Below the pieces are notes generated by a model, which was not told the origin of the DNA, searched no databases, and worked only from the letters and a program-made list of their open reading frames with translations. The position numbers were made by a program, and so were the translations under genes. From Croceitalea dokdonensis DOKDO 023 (GTDB lineage Bacteria > Bacteroidota > Bacteroidia > Flavobacteriales > Flavobacteriaceae): a DNA stretch of 64,000 nt. Of the stretch, positions 11,616 through 22,176 are shown piece after piece (position 1 is the first letter of the stretch; every line of letters starts with the position of its first letter). Location: the NCBI RefSeq assembly GCF_001306415.1, contig NZ_LDJX01000001.1, positions 558,001-622,000 of the forward strand, in the 5' to 3' direction.

Positions 11616-12839
11616 CTATTCTGCAAGCAGCATATTTATGGTCTTGGAAAATTCTAGCTTAAATTGCTCATATTTTTCTCCCGTAGCAGGACCGTTGAAG
11701 CCGGTGTGAATCTTTCGTACGCGTCCTTTTTTATCGATATAAATAGTGGTTGGATAGGATAGTACTGCGTTGAGCATGGGCAATTTTTCATTGGCCTTGG
11801 TTTTACTTGTTGTTCCATATTGTGCCAGCAGCACGGGATAGGGCACTCCCACCCTTTTAACAAGACGGTCAATGGCAGCAAAGGCCTTTTCCTTGGTCTT
11901 GGCAGACTCAAACGCCAAGGCTACCATTTTTAAATCGGCATTTTTTTGTTGTCTAAGGTAGTCCACATAAAACTTAGTTTCGTCCAAACAGTTTGGGCAC
12001 CAAGTTCCCATAATTTGGACCAAGACCACCTTATTTTCAAAATATTCATCTTTAAGGCCCACCAGCGCTCCATCCTGATGTGGAAAAGTGAATTCAAACG
12101 CATCAAACCCATCTTTTAAATAAGTTAGGGAATCTGCATCGGGCAGTTCAAAAGCTTCGTTTCGTTTTGCTACAAATGGTTCTATCCAATGATTATCAGA
12201 ATAAAATGTTCCAAAAAGCGCTTCACCATCCAAAGTTGCCGTAAACAAAAAAGCATGGGCACCATCAAAGGCCGAAAGCTTTACCTCATTACCGTCAACC
12301 ACCCCTTGCAAAAATCTGTAATCCCCTGTTTTTGTTCTAAATGTTCCGGTTACTTCATTATCCTTCTGATAAAAAATTCCTTTGGCCACATAGGCACTGT
12401 CCGTACCCTGGCTAAAAGTGGTTTCCCACACGCCAGAAATATTGAATTTTGCTTGGTCAATGCTGGCAAACCTTTCAGCCTCCCCAAAACTTGCGGTAAA
12501 GGGCATTGTCCTGTCCAAACTCTCCTTAGTAAAAACCCCGGAAATCTTTTCTGATGTAAATGCGCCGGTTATTCGCCCTTCAAAAACCGGCATTTGTATA
12601 AAGATGGAATCTCCTTGTACGTTGATTTCTTCAACCAGTATACGCTCCTCTGCATTCCTTATTTCTAGGGTCCATTGGGTATTATCAATTTTGGTAAGTT
12701 CAAAATTAAAGGGCAGCTCCTGCCCATCCCCAACTTCTATGACAGCCCGCCACATGCCAGCTTTTAACTGTGTTTTGGGACTTTGGGTACAACCCAAAAA
12801 AAGAAAACATAGACCAAAAAAGTAAAATAGTTTTAACAT
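11616..12839 (-). CDS. TlpA-family thiol-disulfide lipoprotein
   Basis: Envelope thioredoxin-like protein, 407 residues. The N-terminus LFYFFGLCFLFLGCTQ is a lipoprotein signal with Cys17 as anchor. A long N-terminal beta-rich half (residues 25-240) precedes the thioredoxin fold, whose active site is WCPNC (Cys280 and Cys283) and whose cis-proline loop is LSYPTTIYIDKKGRVRK. Proteins of this type reduce or isomerise disulfides of exported proteins or cytochrome precursors; the partner is unknown. It is convergent with leuB and divergent from pheT, with its own promoter region at 12840-12920. Contrast the gene at 18709, which has the same overall plan but lost both active-site cysteines. Confidence 0.88.
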   Translation of the reverse strand: MLKLFYFFGLCFLFLGCTQSPKTQLKAGMWRAVIEVGDGQELPFNFELTKIDNTQWTLEIRNAEERILVEEINVQGDSIFIQMPVFEGRITGAFTSEKISGVFTKESLDRTMPFTASFGEAERFASIDQAKFNISGVWETTFSQGTDSAYVAKGIFYQKDNEVTGTFRTKTGDYRFLQGVVDGNEVKLSAFDGAHAFLFTATLDGEALFGTFYSDNHWIEPFVAKRNEAFELPDADSLTYLKDGFDAFEFTFPHQDGALVGLKDEYFENKVVLVQIMGTWCPNCLDETKFYVDYLRQQKNADLKMVALAFESAKTKEKAFAAIDRLVKRVGVPYPVLLAQYGTTSKTKANEKLPMLNAVLSYPTTIYIDKKGRVRKIHTGFNGPATGEKYEQFKLEFSKTINMLLAE

Positions 12840-12920
12840 TGCCTCGTATTAATCGGTAAAGGAGATAAAGTTAAGCGTTAAGTTGGAAACTGTCGTTAAA
12901 ATGTTTGATACCTAACTGCG

Positions 12921-12951
12921 TTGAATGTCAGAAAGCATTGTTTTATATTTG
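12921..12951 (+). promoter_or_regulatory. Bacteroidota-type promoter of pheT
   Basis: TTG at 12921-12923, 20-nt spacer, and a perfect TATATTTG (consensus TAnnTTTG) at 12944-12951. The last G lies 18 nt before the pheT ATG, which gives a short leader of about 15 nt. Confidence 0.7.
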
Positions 12952-12969
12952 CTGCCTTAAAACTAACCG

Positions 12970-15396
12970 ATGAATATTTCGTACAACTGGCTAAGGCAAT
13001 TTATCACTATTGACTGGCCTGCTGAGAAAACTGGGGAGCTGCTTACCGATTTAGGCTTAGAAGTTGAAGGGATATCCGAATTTGAATCGGTCAAGGGCAG
13101 ACTCCAAGGGGTGGTCGTGGGCCACGTACAAACCTGTATTCAACATCCCAATGCAGATCGATTAAAATTAACCACCGTAGATATTGGCCAGGGAGCGCCA
13201 TTACAAATTGTTTGTGGCGCACCAAACGTAGCGGCCGGTCAAAAGGTCCCCGTGGCCACGGTAGGAACTACCCTGTATGCCGAAGATGGACAACCTTGGG
13301 CCATTAAAAAAGGTAAAATCCGGGGAGAGTTCAGTCATGGAATGATATGTGCAGAAGATGAATTGGGATTGGGCAAAAGCCATGACGGCATTATGGTCCT
13401 TGATGATACGTTAACTCCGGGAACACCATTGTCCGAGATTTATAAAGTTGAAAAAGACCAGGTTTTTGAAATAGGCCTAACCCCAAACCGCTCCGATGCC
13501 ATGAGCCATTTTGGAGTGGCTAGGGACCTTAAGGCGGGGCTAGAGCAGCAAGAGGTAAGCCTTAAGCTAATCACACCATCTACCAGTAATTTTCTCATAG
13601 ACAACCGCTCACTAAAAATAGACATTGAAGTAGATGATTACGATTTAGCACCCAGATACTGTGGGGTAACCATTTCCAAGCTCATTGTCCAAGAATCACC
13701 AGATTGGTTAAAGGTACGGTTGCAAGCCATAGGTCTTACGCCCATAAACAATATTGTGGACGTTACCAACTATGTTCTGCATGAACTTGGGCAGCCATTG
13801 CACGCTTTTGATGCCGCAAAAATTAAAGGCAGTAAGGTAAAGGTAAAAACATTGCCTAAGGGCACTAAGTTTGTTACTCTAGATGGGGTGGAACGCAAGT
13901 TGCATGAAGAAGACCTTATGATTTGTGATAGCGATAAACCCATGTGTATCGCTGGGGTATTTGGTGGTGAACATTCCGCCGTTACAGAAAATACGACTAG
14001 TATCTTTTTGGAAAGTGCTTATTTTGACCCCATAAGCATAAGGAAAACCGCAAAACGTCATGGATTAAATACCGATGCGTCATTCCGTTTTGAGAGGGGA
14101 ATAGATATTAACCTCTGTGAATACGCCCTGATTAGAGCGGCACAGTTGATCAAAGAAATTGCCGGAGGGGAAATTAGCTCTGACGTCATGGACTTTTATC
14201 CAAATAAGAAAAAAGATTTTCAGGTTTTCCTGACATTTGATAAGATAAACAAACTAATCGGGGAAGAAATTCCATCGGATACCATAAAATCCATTCTTGC
14301 TTCCTTGGAAATTAAGGTAAATAATGTCACTGAGTCCGGTTTGGGATTGACCATTCCTTCCTACAGGTCAGATGTACAGCGGGAGGTTGATGTCATTGAA
14401 GAGATTTTGCGTGTATACGGGTATAATAAAATCAAGTTTGGTTCTAAGTTTACAGCCTCGGTAGCCGGCACCACCACCCATGAAAATCATAAACTTCAAG
14501 ATACCATTGGTGATTTTTTAGTATCTAGAGGTTTCTATGAAATCATGACCAATAGCTTAGAGGCAGAGAAGAATCTGGCGGCTTTGAGCGAAGATCATGC
14601 AACCAAAGCAGTTAAAATGCTAAATCCATTAAGCCAAGATCTATCCGTGATGCGCACCTCCATGCTCTTGTCTGGGATGCAGGCGGTGGCTCACAACCAA
14701 AACAGAAGAAAACAAGATCTAAAACTCTTTGAATTTGGAAAAACGTATGTGACAAAGGCTAATGGCCACGGCGAAAACGCACATTTGAGCCTATGGGTCA
14801 CCGGTAACAAAACCAAGGACCATTGGTTGGAAAAGTCGATAGTCGCTGAGTTTTTCTTTTTAAAAGGTGTAGTGAGCGCCATATTAGATCGTTTGGGCAT
14901 TCACCAAAGGCAAGAACAGGCGATTAGCAGCAAGGAAATGAGCGATGGGATAAGCATAACCAGCAAAAACAGGGAATTGGTTACTATTGGAATGGTTTCC
15001 ACAGGTATAACCTCCAAATTTGGTATAAAAACGGAGGTGTTTTTTGCGGATATGAATTGGGACAATATCCAAAAATCAATCACAAAAACAGCAATTGTAT
15101 ACCAAGAGGTACCTAAATATCCAGCGGTCAACCGGGATCTGGCACTGTTGATACATGAGGATATTTCCTATCAAGACATTGAACAATTGGCCTATCAAAC
15201 AGAGCGTAAATTACTTAAGGAAGTTAACCTGTTTGATGTATACCGAGGGAACAAGCTGCCAGAAGGAAAAAAATCTTATGCAATTAGCTTAACCTTCCAG
15301 GATGACCGTAAAACCTTAACGGATAAACAGGTAGAAAAAATCATGTCAAAAATTCAACATCAGTTAACGGAAAAATTAGGGGCGGAATTACGTTAA
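12970..15396 (+). CDS. pheT: Phenylalanine--tRNA ligase beta subunit
   Basis: Beta chain of the alpha2-beta2 PheRS, which carries tRNA-binding and editing functions. The 808 residues show the expected order: an N-terminal B1 region (MNISYNWLRQFITIDWP), a tRNA-binding OB domain with VVVGHVQTCIQHPNADRLKLTTVDIG (about 49-75), the B3/B4 editing domain (about 210-400, including HELGQPLHAFDAAKIKG), B5 (about 410-480, RSDVQREVDVIEEILRVYGYNKI), the class II-like core, and the C-terminal B8 ferredoxin-fold anticodon-binding domain (YQEVPKYPAVNRDLALLI to the end). pheS is not in the window, as is common in Bacteroidota where the two subunits are encoded apart. A clear promoter precedes it. Confidence 0.98.
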   Translation: MNISYNWLRQFITIDWPAEKTGELLTDLGLEVEGISEFESVKGRLQGVVVGHVQTCIQHPNADRLKLTTVDIGQGAPLQIVCGAPNVAAGQKVPVATVGTTLYAEDGQPWAIKKGKIRGEFSHGMICAEDELGLGKSHDGIMVLDDTLTPGTPLSEIYKVEKDQVFEIGLTPNRSDAMSHFGVARDLKAGLEQQEVSLKLITPSTSNFLIDNRSLKIDIEVDDYDLAPRYCGVTISKLIVQESPDWLKVRLQAIGLTPINNIVDVTNYVLHELGQPLHAFDAAKIKGSKVKVKTLPKGTKFVTLDGVERKLHEEDLMICDSDKPMCIAGVFGGEHSAVTENTTSIFLESAYFDPISIRKTAKRHGLNTDASFRFERGIDINLCEYALIRAAQLIKEIAGGEISSDVMDFYPNKKKDFQVFLTFDKINKLIGEEIPSDTIKSILASLEIKVNNVTESGLGLTIPSYRSDVQREVDVIEEILRVYGYNKIKFGSKFTASVAGTTTHENHKLQDTIGDFLVSRGFYEIMTNSLEAEKNLAALSEDHATKAVKMLNPLSQDLSVMRTSMLLSGMQAVAHNQNRRKQDLKLFEFGKTYVTKANGHGENAHLSLWVTGNKTKDHWLEKSIVAEFFFLKGVVSAILDRLGIHQRQEQAISSKEMSDGISITSKNRELVTIGMVSTGITSKFGIKTEVFFADMNWDNIQKSITKTAIVYQEVPKYPAVNRDLALLIHEDISYQDIEQLAYQTERKLLKEVNLFDVYRGNKLPEGKKSYAISLTFQDDRKTLTDKQVEKIMSKIQHQLTEKLGAELR

Positions 15397-15406
15397 TGAG
15401 ATTGGT

Positions 15407-15976
15407 CTAAAAGTTAGAAGGAAAAACAAGATGATCTACCTTGTGGATAATGCCATTGGAGCGGTTCAAATCTGCCTTGACGATTTTAGCGCAATTACCA
15501 AAACCATCCTGTATTAGGATCTCCCCGTCTTTGAAAACCGCATAAATTTTAGTTCCGTGTAGTGTTTCATAAGTGACAGCTCCGCCGTTATTAGTCAATT
15601 GTTTTAACATCTGGGCAGCACTCAACTGCCCTTTAATGATGTGATGGGAGAGAATGGCTTTAAGTTTAGGAAGATTTTCTTCCATGAGCAAATCCTCTAA
15701 TCCTATATGAATCAAATGTTTAAAAGCATTGTTATTTGGTGTAAAGAACGTAAACGGACCTTCTTCTTCCAATAAAGAGGATAGGTTCACTTTTTCCAAT
15801 GTCGTATACAGGGTTCGCAAGTCGTTGGTATTGGCAGTGGTCTGCAGCAGGTTTTCATCTTTCTCCAAGGCAAACGCCATGGGTGTTAGGGCAACCAAGT
15901 TTTTTGTCTGCGCAGCACAATAAGAGATAGAAAAATAGCATAGAAGCGATACCAGCGCTTGTTGGGGGAATTTCAT
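15407..15976 (-). CDS. Secreted fasciclin (FAS1) domain protein
   Basis: One FAS1 domain after a signal peptide (MKFPQQALVSLLCYFSISYCAAQ, cleavage near residue 23). H1 motif: EGPFTFFTPNNNAFKHL (about 90-106); the H2-like part is LKAILSHHIIKGQLSAAQM followed by GNCAKIVKADLNRSNGIIHKVDHLVFP, all diagnostic for FAS1. Such proteins are periplasmic or surface adhesion-type proteins, function unknown in bacteria. No lipobox cysteine is properly placed. The gene lies tail to tail with pheT with only 10 nt between, and no terminator is visible in that gap. Confidence 0.88.
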   Translation of the reverse strand: MKFPQQALVSLLCYFSISYCAAQTKNLVALTPMAFALEKDENLLQTTANTNDLRTLYTTLEKVNLSSLLEEEGPFTFFTPNNNAFKHLIHIGLEDLLMEENLPKLKAILSHHIIKGQLSAAQMLKQLTNNGGAVTYETLHGTKIYAVFKDGEILIQDGFGNCAKIVKADLNRSNGIIHKVDHLVFPSNF

Positions 15977-16146
15977 AAGTGTTCTAATTTATTTGGAGCA
16001 AAAACAAGGGCTTACATCCGGTTCTCGACGAACGGCCTTATTTCATCGCCAAGATAACTTTTTTCTTAAACCATCTCATGAAATTATGCCATGTCGTATT
16101 ATTATTAACATTTTTTTAACTTTTGAAATTAGTGCTGTGCTTTTTT

Positions 16147-16172
16147 TTGATATTCAACATTCCTTAACTTTG
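16147..16172 (+). promoter_or_regulatory. Candidate promoter of the two-helix membrane protein gene
   Basis: A perfect -7 element TAACTTTG at 16165-16172 is preceded by a T-run ending in TTG at 16147-16149. The spacer of 15 nt is shorter than usual, so the -35-like part is uncertain. The start codon is 22 nt downstream. Confidence 0.4.
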
Positions 16173-16194
16173 GGTAATTGCTAAAAAAGAAAAT

Positions 16195-16911
16195 ATGATA
16201 TTCCGTAACACGAACATTGAGCGTGCACTACAACGCGTATCCAATTCCCATGATTCTGATGTTGTTTTAAAAGAAGTGCACTCTATTTTAAAACAGGACG
16301 ACATGAAGGAGGAGTTGATAGCCAAACGTCTTGGCTCCCCCTCCAAAGTTACCTCCAATCCTTTTGAGTTTGACCTGTTGGAAACGGATAAGATTTACCA
16401 TATTAACGACATAAAGAAAATTTGTGTTGATTACAGATTACGCTTTTTGGATTCCAAATATTTTAAGGGAGAAATTCCACAGGAAGGTATCCAAAAGGTA
16501 AAGCAATTGGAAAGGGCACACAATATTGAGCTTAAAGGATTTAAAATCATGGCCCCTTCCAAACTCTTTAAATTGGAGGATAAGGACGATCCGCTTTTGT
16601 TTGCGCCTATAGGCAATGGGTATTACTATTTAATCCACAAATGGGGCAACGACCTACACCCATTGAGAAGAATTATGGTATGGCCCTTTAAAAATGTGGT
16701 CAATTTAGCCTTAGTAACCCTAGTTATAAGTTACTTTGCTACCTTATTGGTGCCCAGTGGGCTTTTTTCCAAAACGGCCAGTGCTGCGGAATTTTGGATT
16801 ATTTTCTTTTTTATGTTTAAATCCATTGCCGCGGTGGTCATCTTCTATGGTTTTGCTTTGGGTAAAAACTTTAACCCGATAATTTGGGACAGCAAGTATT
16901 TTAATGCCTAA
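16195..16911 (+). CDS. Conserved membrane protein of unknown function
   Basis: I do not recognise a family. The 238-residue protein has a soluble N-terminal two thirds with mixed helix and strand (residues 1-160; FRNTNIERALQRVSNSHDSD, then ICVDYRLRFLDSKYFKGEIP) and two membrane helices near the C-terminus (VVNLALVTLVISYFATLLVP about 167-186 and FWIIFFFMFKSIAAVVIFYGFALG about 200-223). It has no signal peptide, so the N-terminal domain is probably cytoplasmic. It stands alone between a divergent FAS1 gene and a convergent ABC-F gene (15-nt gap). No function can be inferred from neighbours. Confidence 0.7.
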   Translation: MIFRNTNIERALQRVSNSHDSDVVLKEVHSILKQDDMKEELIAKRLGSPSKVTSNPFEFDLLETDKIYHINDIKKICVDYRLRFLDSKYFKGEIPQEGIQKVKQLERAHNIELKGFKIMAPSKLFKLEDKDDPLLFAPIGNGYYYLIHKWGNDLHPLRRIMVWPFKNVVNLALVTLVISYFATLLVPSGLFSKTASAAEFWIIFFFMFKSIAAVVIFYGFALGKNFNPIIWDSKYFNA

Positions 16912-16926
16912 ACAAAGTAAAATTTG

Positions 16927-18561
<1,635 letters not shown>

Positions 18562-18573
18562 CTAATATTTTTG

Positions 18574-18604
18574 CAAAAGTACGGAAAACCTAAGGCTAGC
18601 ACAA
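18574..18604 (-). promoter_or_regulatory. Bacteroidota-type promoter of the ABC-F gene
   Basis: On the minus strand TTG (18604-18602), a 20-nt spacer and a perfect TACTTTTG (18581-18574). The ATG follows 18 nt after the last G. Confidence 0.7.
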
Positions 18605-18708
18605 CAGCATAGCGCAAATCCTAAACAAGAAATGCTTAACATTATTTAACTAGGCCTTAACAGCAATAGGGTTGACCGATTCATAGATTTGTTGATGGAT
18701 TGTTTTAT

Positions 18709-20127
18709 ATGATAAGATTTTTACCCTTAATTTTTTTCCTGGTATTTCTGAGTTGTCAATCTGAACGAAGCAGTTCCGAAGCTGTAATACTTTCTGGGCA
18801 AATCGTAAACCCAACCAACGAATATGTGGTATTGTACAAAAACGACCAAGTTGTAGATTCTGCCCGTTTGGATGAAAACAACAGGTTCAATTTTACCCTT
18901 TTGGATATTGATGAAGGTCTGCATCATTTTGACCATAATCCAGAACAACAATACGTCTTTCTTGAAAAAGGTGATAGCATGCTGATTCGTTTAAATACCA
19001 TGGCTTTTGATGAATCATTGGTGTTTTCTGGTACCAACGAGCAAGTGAATAACTTTATGATAGAGATGTTCTTGAATTATGAAGATGAGGAGCAATTGAT
19101 TCAATCCTTTTACAAATTGTCCCCCAAAGAATTTGATTTTAAAATAGACTCCCTACGGGAACAAAAAATTGAAGAGTTGCACAACCTGATTATAGGAGAA
19201 GATTTGTCTTCCAACGCATATGCCATGGCCAGGGCAACAATAGACTACAACAGCTACATTTACAAAGAAAAATACCCATTTTACCATAAAAAAAGTAGTA
19301 ATGAGTCTATTCTACACGCTTTAGATTCCTCTTTTTATGATTATCGATCAAAACTTGATTTTAATAATGCGGAGTTGGCTTTTTTTAGACCGTATTATGA
19401 ATTTATGATCAACCATTTTGGCAATCTTTCTTATATGAGTTGCCAAAATAATTGTAAATCGATGATTAAAGGTGGGGAAAACAAACATTTACACCTTAAC
19501 AAGCATAAAATACAGCTCATTGATAGCCTAGTAGAAAATAAGGATTTAAGGGACAATCTTTTTAGAAATGTGGCCGTAGATTATTTATTGAACATCCACA
19601 AGATTGATGGAGATACCTATACCTTCATAGATAAGTTCCATAAGCTTTCAAATAATTCAGGCCATAAAAATGAAATTGTACAGCTTTTTACAGCCATTGA
19701 AGAACTTCAGGAAAATAAAAGTTTGCCCAATATCATTGTTCAAAACGCAGAAGGACAAAGTGTAACGCTTAAAAGTATCTCCAAGCAACATACTACGGTT
19801 TTTTATTTTTGGACGGCATCTAGGAAAAGACATTTTAGAAACGTTACCAGGCGCCTTTCTAAATTAAAGCAGGATTATCCAGACCACCAATTTGTAGGCA
19901 TCAGCTTAAAAACAGGCAAAAAACAATGGGCGTCTTTGATAAAGGAGCAAGGCTTAAATGAACATGAACAATTTTGGGGCGGTGATTTTGACAAAATCCA
20001 ACAAACGCTCCTTATCGATAATTTAAACAAATGTGTAATTGCCAAAGACTCCATTATAGTAGATGGCTTTGCAAACATTTTTAAATCATTCCAACCAAAA
20101 ACCCAAAAAGCCCTGGCCGTAAATTGA
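18709..20127 (+). CDS. Thioredoxin-fold lipoprotein lacking the active-site cysteines
   Basis: Lipoprotein with signal MIRFLPLIFFLVFLSC (Cys16). Residues about 25-110 form a beta-rich domain like the DUF4369 region that often precedes TlpA domains (ILSGQIVNPTNEYVVLYKND, then FLEKGDSMLIRL). A helical middle follows, and the C-terminus is a thioredoxin-like fold. Where WCxxC should stand the protein has FWTASRKRH (Trp about 368), so neither cysteine is present and it cannot do thiol-disulfide exchange by the usual mechanism. I chose the ATG at 18709; the frame is also open to a TTG three codons upstream. Divergent from the ABC-F gene and convergent with the aldolase gene. It may act as a binding protein or chaperone; that is inference. 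Confidence 0.8.
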   Translation: MIRFLPLIFFLVFLSCQSERSSSEAVILSGQIVNPTNEYVVLYKNDQVVDSARLDENNRFNFTLLDIDEGLHHFDHNPEQQYVFLEKGDSMLIRLNTMAFDESLVFSGTNEQVNNFMIEMFLNYEDEEQLIQSFYKLSPKEFDFKIDSLREQKIEELHNLIIGEDLSSNAYAMARATIDYNSYIYKEKYPFYHKKSSNESILHALDSSFYDYRSKLDFNNAELAFFRPYYEFMINHFGNLSYMSCQNNCKSMIKGGENKHLHLNKHKIQLIDSLVENKDLRDNLFRNVAVDYLLNIHKIDGDTYTFIDKFHKLSNNSGHKNEIVQLFTAIEELQENKSLPNIIVQNAEGQSVTLKSISKQHTTVFYFWTASRKRHFRNVTRRLSKLKQDYPDHQFVGISLKTGKKQWASLIKEQGLNEHEQFWGGDFDKIQQTLLIDNLNKCVIAKDSIIVDGFANIFKSFQPKTQKALAVN

Positions 20128-20140
20128 CCAAGGCTTATTT
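20108..20140. terminator. Imperfect bidirectional hairpin between convergent genes
   Basis: AAGCCCTGG (20108-20116) can pair with CCAAGGCTT (20128-20136) with one mismatch. A T-rich tail follows on the plus strand and a T-run on the minus strand. The hairpin contains the stop codon of the lipoprotein gene. Confidence 0.5.
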
Positions 20141-20165
20141 AATGGATAAACCTAGCTTTTGGGTG

Positions 20166-20822
20166 CTATTGATTCCCTTTTCTATAATCTGCTAAAAATT
20201 TCTCTAAACCAATATCCGTAAGTGGATGTTTTAATAGTCCTTCAATAGATGATAAGGGCCCTGTCATGACGTCAGCGCCTAACTTGGCACAGTCTATAAC
20301 GTGCATTGTATGTCTTATGGAGGCGGCCAATATTTGGGTATTGAACGCATAATTGTCATAGATTAAACGAATTTCAGCAATTAGGTTAAGGCCGTCTGTT
20401 GAAATATCGTCCAACCTCCCCAAAAAGGGAGATACATAGGTTGCTCCCGCTTTAGCCGCCAAGAGGGCTTGGCCCGCGGAAAAAATAAGGGTACAATTGG
20501 TACGTATACCTTTATCTGAAAAATATTTAAGTGCTTTAACACCATCACGAATCATGGGAATCTTTACAACAATTTGATCGTGTAGTTTGGCCAACGCCTC
20601 TCCCTCTTTCACCATCCCATCAAAATCTGTGGAAACCACCTCCGCGGAAACATCCCCATCAACAATGGTACAGATATCCACATAATGTTTTAAAATATTC
20701 TCGGTTCCCGTAATACCTTCCTTGGCCATTAGGGAAGGATTGGTGGTTACGCCATCCAGTACCCCTAAATCTTGGGCTTCTTTGATTTGAGCAAGATTTG
20801 CAGTATCAATAAAAAATTTCAT
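20166..20822 (-). CDS. Transaldolase-like protein of the TalC/fructose-6-phosphate aldolase subfamily
   Basis: Class I aldolase with a TIM barrel, 218 residues, the length of the short MipB/TalC group and not of the 310-330-residue classical transaldolase. It opens with [36 protein letters not shown], contains IVVKIPM near residue 83 (the Schiff-base lysine), then [32 protein letters not shown], all typical. Members act as transaldolase in the pentose phosphate pathway or as fructose-6-phosphate aldolase; in Bacteroidota most are taken to be the pathway transaldolase. Single gene, convergent with the preceding lipoprotein gene. A near-consensus AATATTTG lies about 60 nt upstream. Confidence 0.92.
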   Translation of the reverse strand: MKFFIDTANLAQIKEAQDLGVLDGVTTNPSLMAKEGITGTENILKHYVDICTIVDGDVSAEVVSTDFDGMVKEGEALAKLHDQIVVKIPMIRDGVKALKYFSDKGIRTNCTLIFSAGQALLAAKAGATYVSPFLGRLDDISTDGLNLIAEIRLIYDNYAFNTQILAASIRHTMHVIDCAKLGADVMTGPLSSIEGLLKHPLTDIGLEKFLADYRKGNQ

Positions 20823-20940
20823 AGGCTATTGGTTTTTCGTTTAAGAGTTAATTGATTGAACTACGTTCAACAAACAAATATTCGGGGTTAAAAAGTCCTT
20901 ATACGTGTAACTCTTTTACCCACCGTTTTAAGACGTAAAA

Positions 20941-21747
20941 CTACAACTTATAATGGTTAAGCAATAGTCTTTCATATAGTTTATCGGGCAATAAACGTTT
21001 TAAAATCAACGAAAAGCGTTGCGTAAAATCTCCAACCCTGTAGTGTACCTTAACTTTTTTAGTATTGATGATGTGATATATTTTTTGCGCCACCAAAATA
21101 GGATCGGCCGCACTAGAAACATGCTCATTGATGAGACGTAACGACTTTTCATAATTGGTGTATGGAGAAGTTTCGAGAATAGGGGCATGATAACGGCCCG
21201 CACTGATATTGGTGGCAAAATCACCTGGTGCCAAAGAGGTCATCTGAATCCCAAATTCTTTTAATTCCATGCGCATGGCCTCCGTAACAATATTCAATGC
21301 CCCTTTGGTGGCAGAGTAAATACCCCTATATGGCAGGCCCATATACCCTGCAATGGAGGTAATATTAATGATAAGACCATAGTTTGCAGCACGCATATGT
21401 GGCATAACTGCATTGGCCACACGGATAGGGCCATTTAAGTTTACGTTAAAAGCATTATTAATTTCGGTTATTGGGGTTTCCTCAACGGGACCTGTAATGC
21501 CCACTCCTGCATTATTCACCAAAACATCTATGCGGCCTTCCTTGGCTATGACATGCTCAACAGCCTTGACAATACTATTGGCATCAGTTACATTTAGTTG
21601 TACAAGTTCAAAATGAGAAAAATTGGGATATTTAGATGGTTCTCGGGTTGTCCCATATACCTTGTATCCCTTGGATTTCAAATACATTCCCGTTGCCTTG
21701 CCAATTCCGGAAGAACCACCAGTGATAAATACTATTTTCTTGCCCAT
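20941..21747 (-). CDS. Short-chain dehydrogenase/reductase
   Basis: Classical SDR of 268 residues with an NAD(P) Rossmann fold: TGGSSGIGKATG at 9-20, NNAGVG at about 87-92, catalytic Ser in NITSIAGYMG and Tyr/Lys in YSATKG. The C-terminal tail is basic and hydrophobic (RFSLILKRLLPDKLYERLLLNHYKL), as in SDRs that associate with membranes or act on lipids, so a lipid or sterol-like substrate is possible but unproven. The ATG at 21747 is fixed by the fold, since the glycine motif begins only eight residues later. A perfect -7 element ends four bases before this ATG, which would make the transcript leaderless. Confidence 0.9.
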   Translation of the reverse strand: MGKKIVFITGGSSGIGKATGMYLKSKGYKVYGTTREPSKYPNFSHFELVQLNVTDANSIVKAVEHVIAKEGRIDVLVNNAGVGITGPVEETPITEINNAFNVNLNGPIRVANAVMPHMRAANYGLIINITSIAGYMGLPYRGIYSATKGALNIVTEAMRMELKEFGIQMTSLAPGDFATNISAGRYHAPILETSPYTNYEKSLRLINEHVSSAADPILVAQKIYHIINTKKVKVHYRVGDFTQRFSLILKRLLPDKLYERLLLNHYKL

Positions 21748-21751
21748 CGTA

Positions 21752-21759
21752 CAAAAATA
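21752..21759 (-). promoter_or_regulatory. -7 element (TATTTTTG) abutting the SDR start codon
   Basis: Perfect match to TAnnTTTG on the minus strand, with four bases (TACG) between its last G and the ATG. No TTG is present at the usual spacing, so the promoter is plausible but not proven. Confidence 0.4.
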
Positions 21760-22001
21760 AACAAAGCCATATTAAAGGATGATATGCATGGAACAATTGT
21801 TGGCACATATGAGGTATTGAGCTCCTAAGCAAAGTAGGTATTGGTTCTTCTCACCAAAAAAGGGTTAAGGGGAAACAGTCATTGAAAGTGGCAAGCATGG
21901 CAATACCAAACAACCTAGAAGCTAGGGAAAATACATCATTATTCCAACCCCTCTTTCAAATGTTCTGCGGATTTACACCCTTGGATTTAGGGCATAAAAA
22001 A

Positions 22002-22098
22002 AGGCAAGCTACCTACATCGCACCGCTACGACCGCATACCCTTGCTGCGTTCCCACCCTGGGGGATTTTGCAGGAGCTGGTCGTGTAGGACTTGCCAA
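22002..22098 (-). ncRNA. ffs: Bacterial small signal recognition particle RNA (4.5S type)
   Basis: On the minus strand the RNA begins TGGCAAGTCCTACACGACC and ends GATGTAGGTAGCTTGCC; the ends pair (GGCAAG with CTTGCC, CCTACA with TGTAGG). The apex contains AGG-GTG-GGAA-CGC-AGCA: the GGAA tetraloop on a short stem and the asymmetric AGCA loop that bind the Ffh M domain. This domain IV signature is diagnostic. It acts with Ffh and FtsY in cotranslational targeting to the membrane. A run of seven T directly follows the closing helix and can terminate transcription. The length of about 96 nt fits the short SRP RNA without an Alu domain. The 5' end agrees with the promoter at 22102-22131. Confidence 0.95.
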
Positions 22099-22101
22099 TG
22101 G

Positions 22102-22131
22102 CAAATATACAATCTTTTAAATTTGTTGCAA
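22102..22131 (-). promoter_or_regulatory. Consensus promoter of ffs
   Basis: TTG (22131-22129), exactly 19 nt, then TATATTTG (22109-22102). A start site four bases past the last G falls at 22098, where the paired 5' end of the SRP RNA begins. This is the best-supported promoter in the window. Confidence 0.85.
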
Positions 22132-22176
22132 TCAAATGACATCCTTAATTTGGCTATCTAAACTATTGAACATCCC

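Noticed and set aside
15993-16184. 63-codon plus-strand frame from a TTG between the FAS1 and membrane protein genes
   Set aside because: Non-ATG start, T-rich low-complexity stretch, and it covers the promoter of the next gene.
21882-22088. 68-codon plus-strand frame across the SRP RNA locus
   Set aside because: It is antisense to ffs and its protein has no coding character; the RNA gene explains the conservation here.
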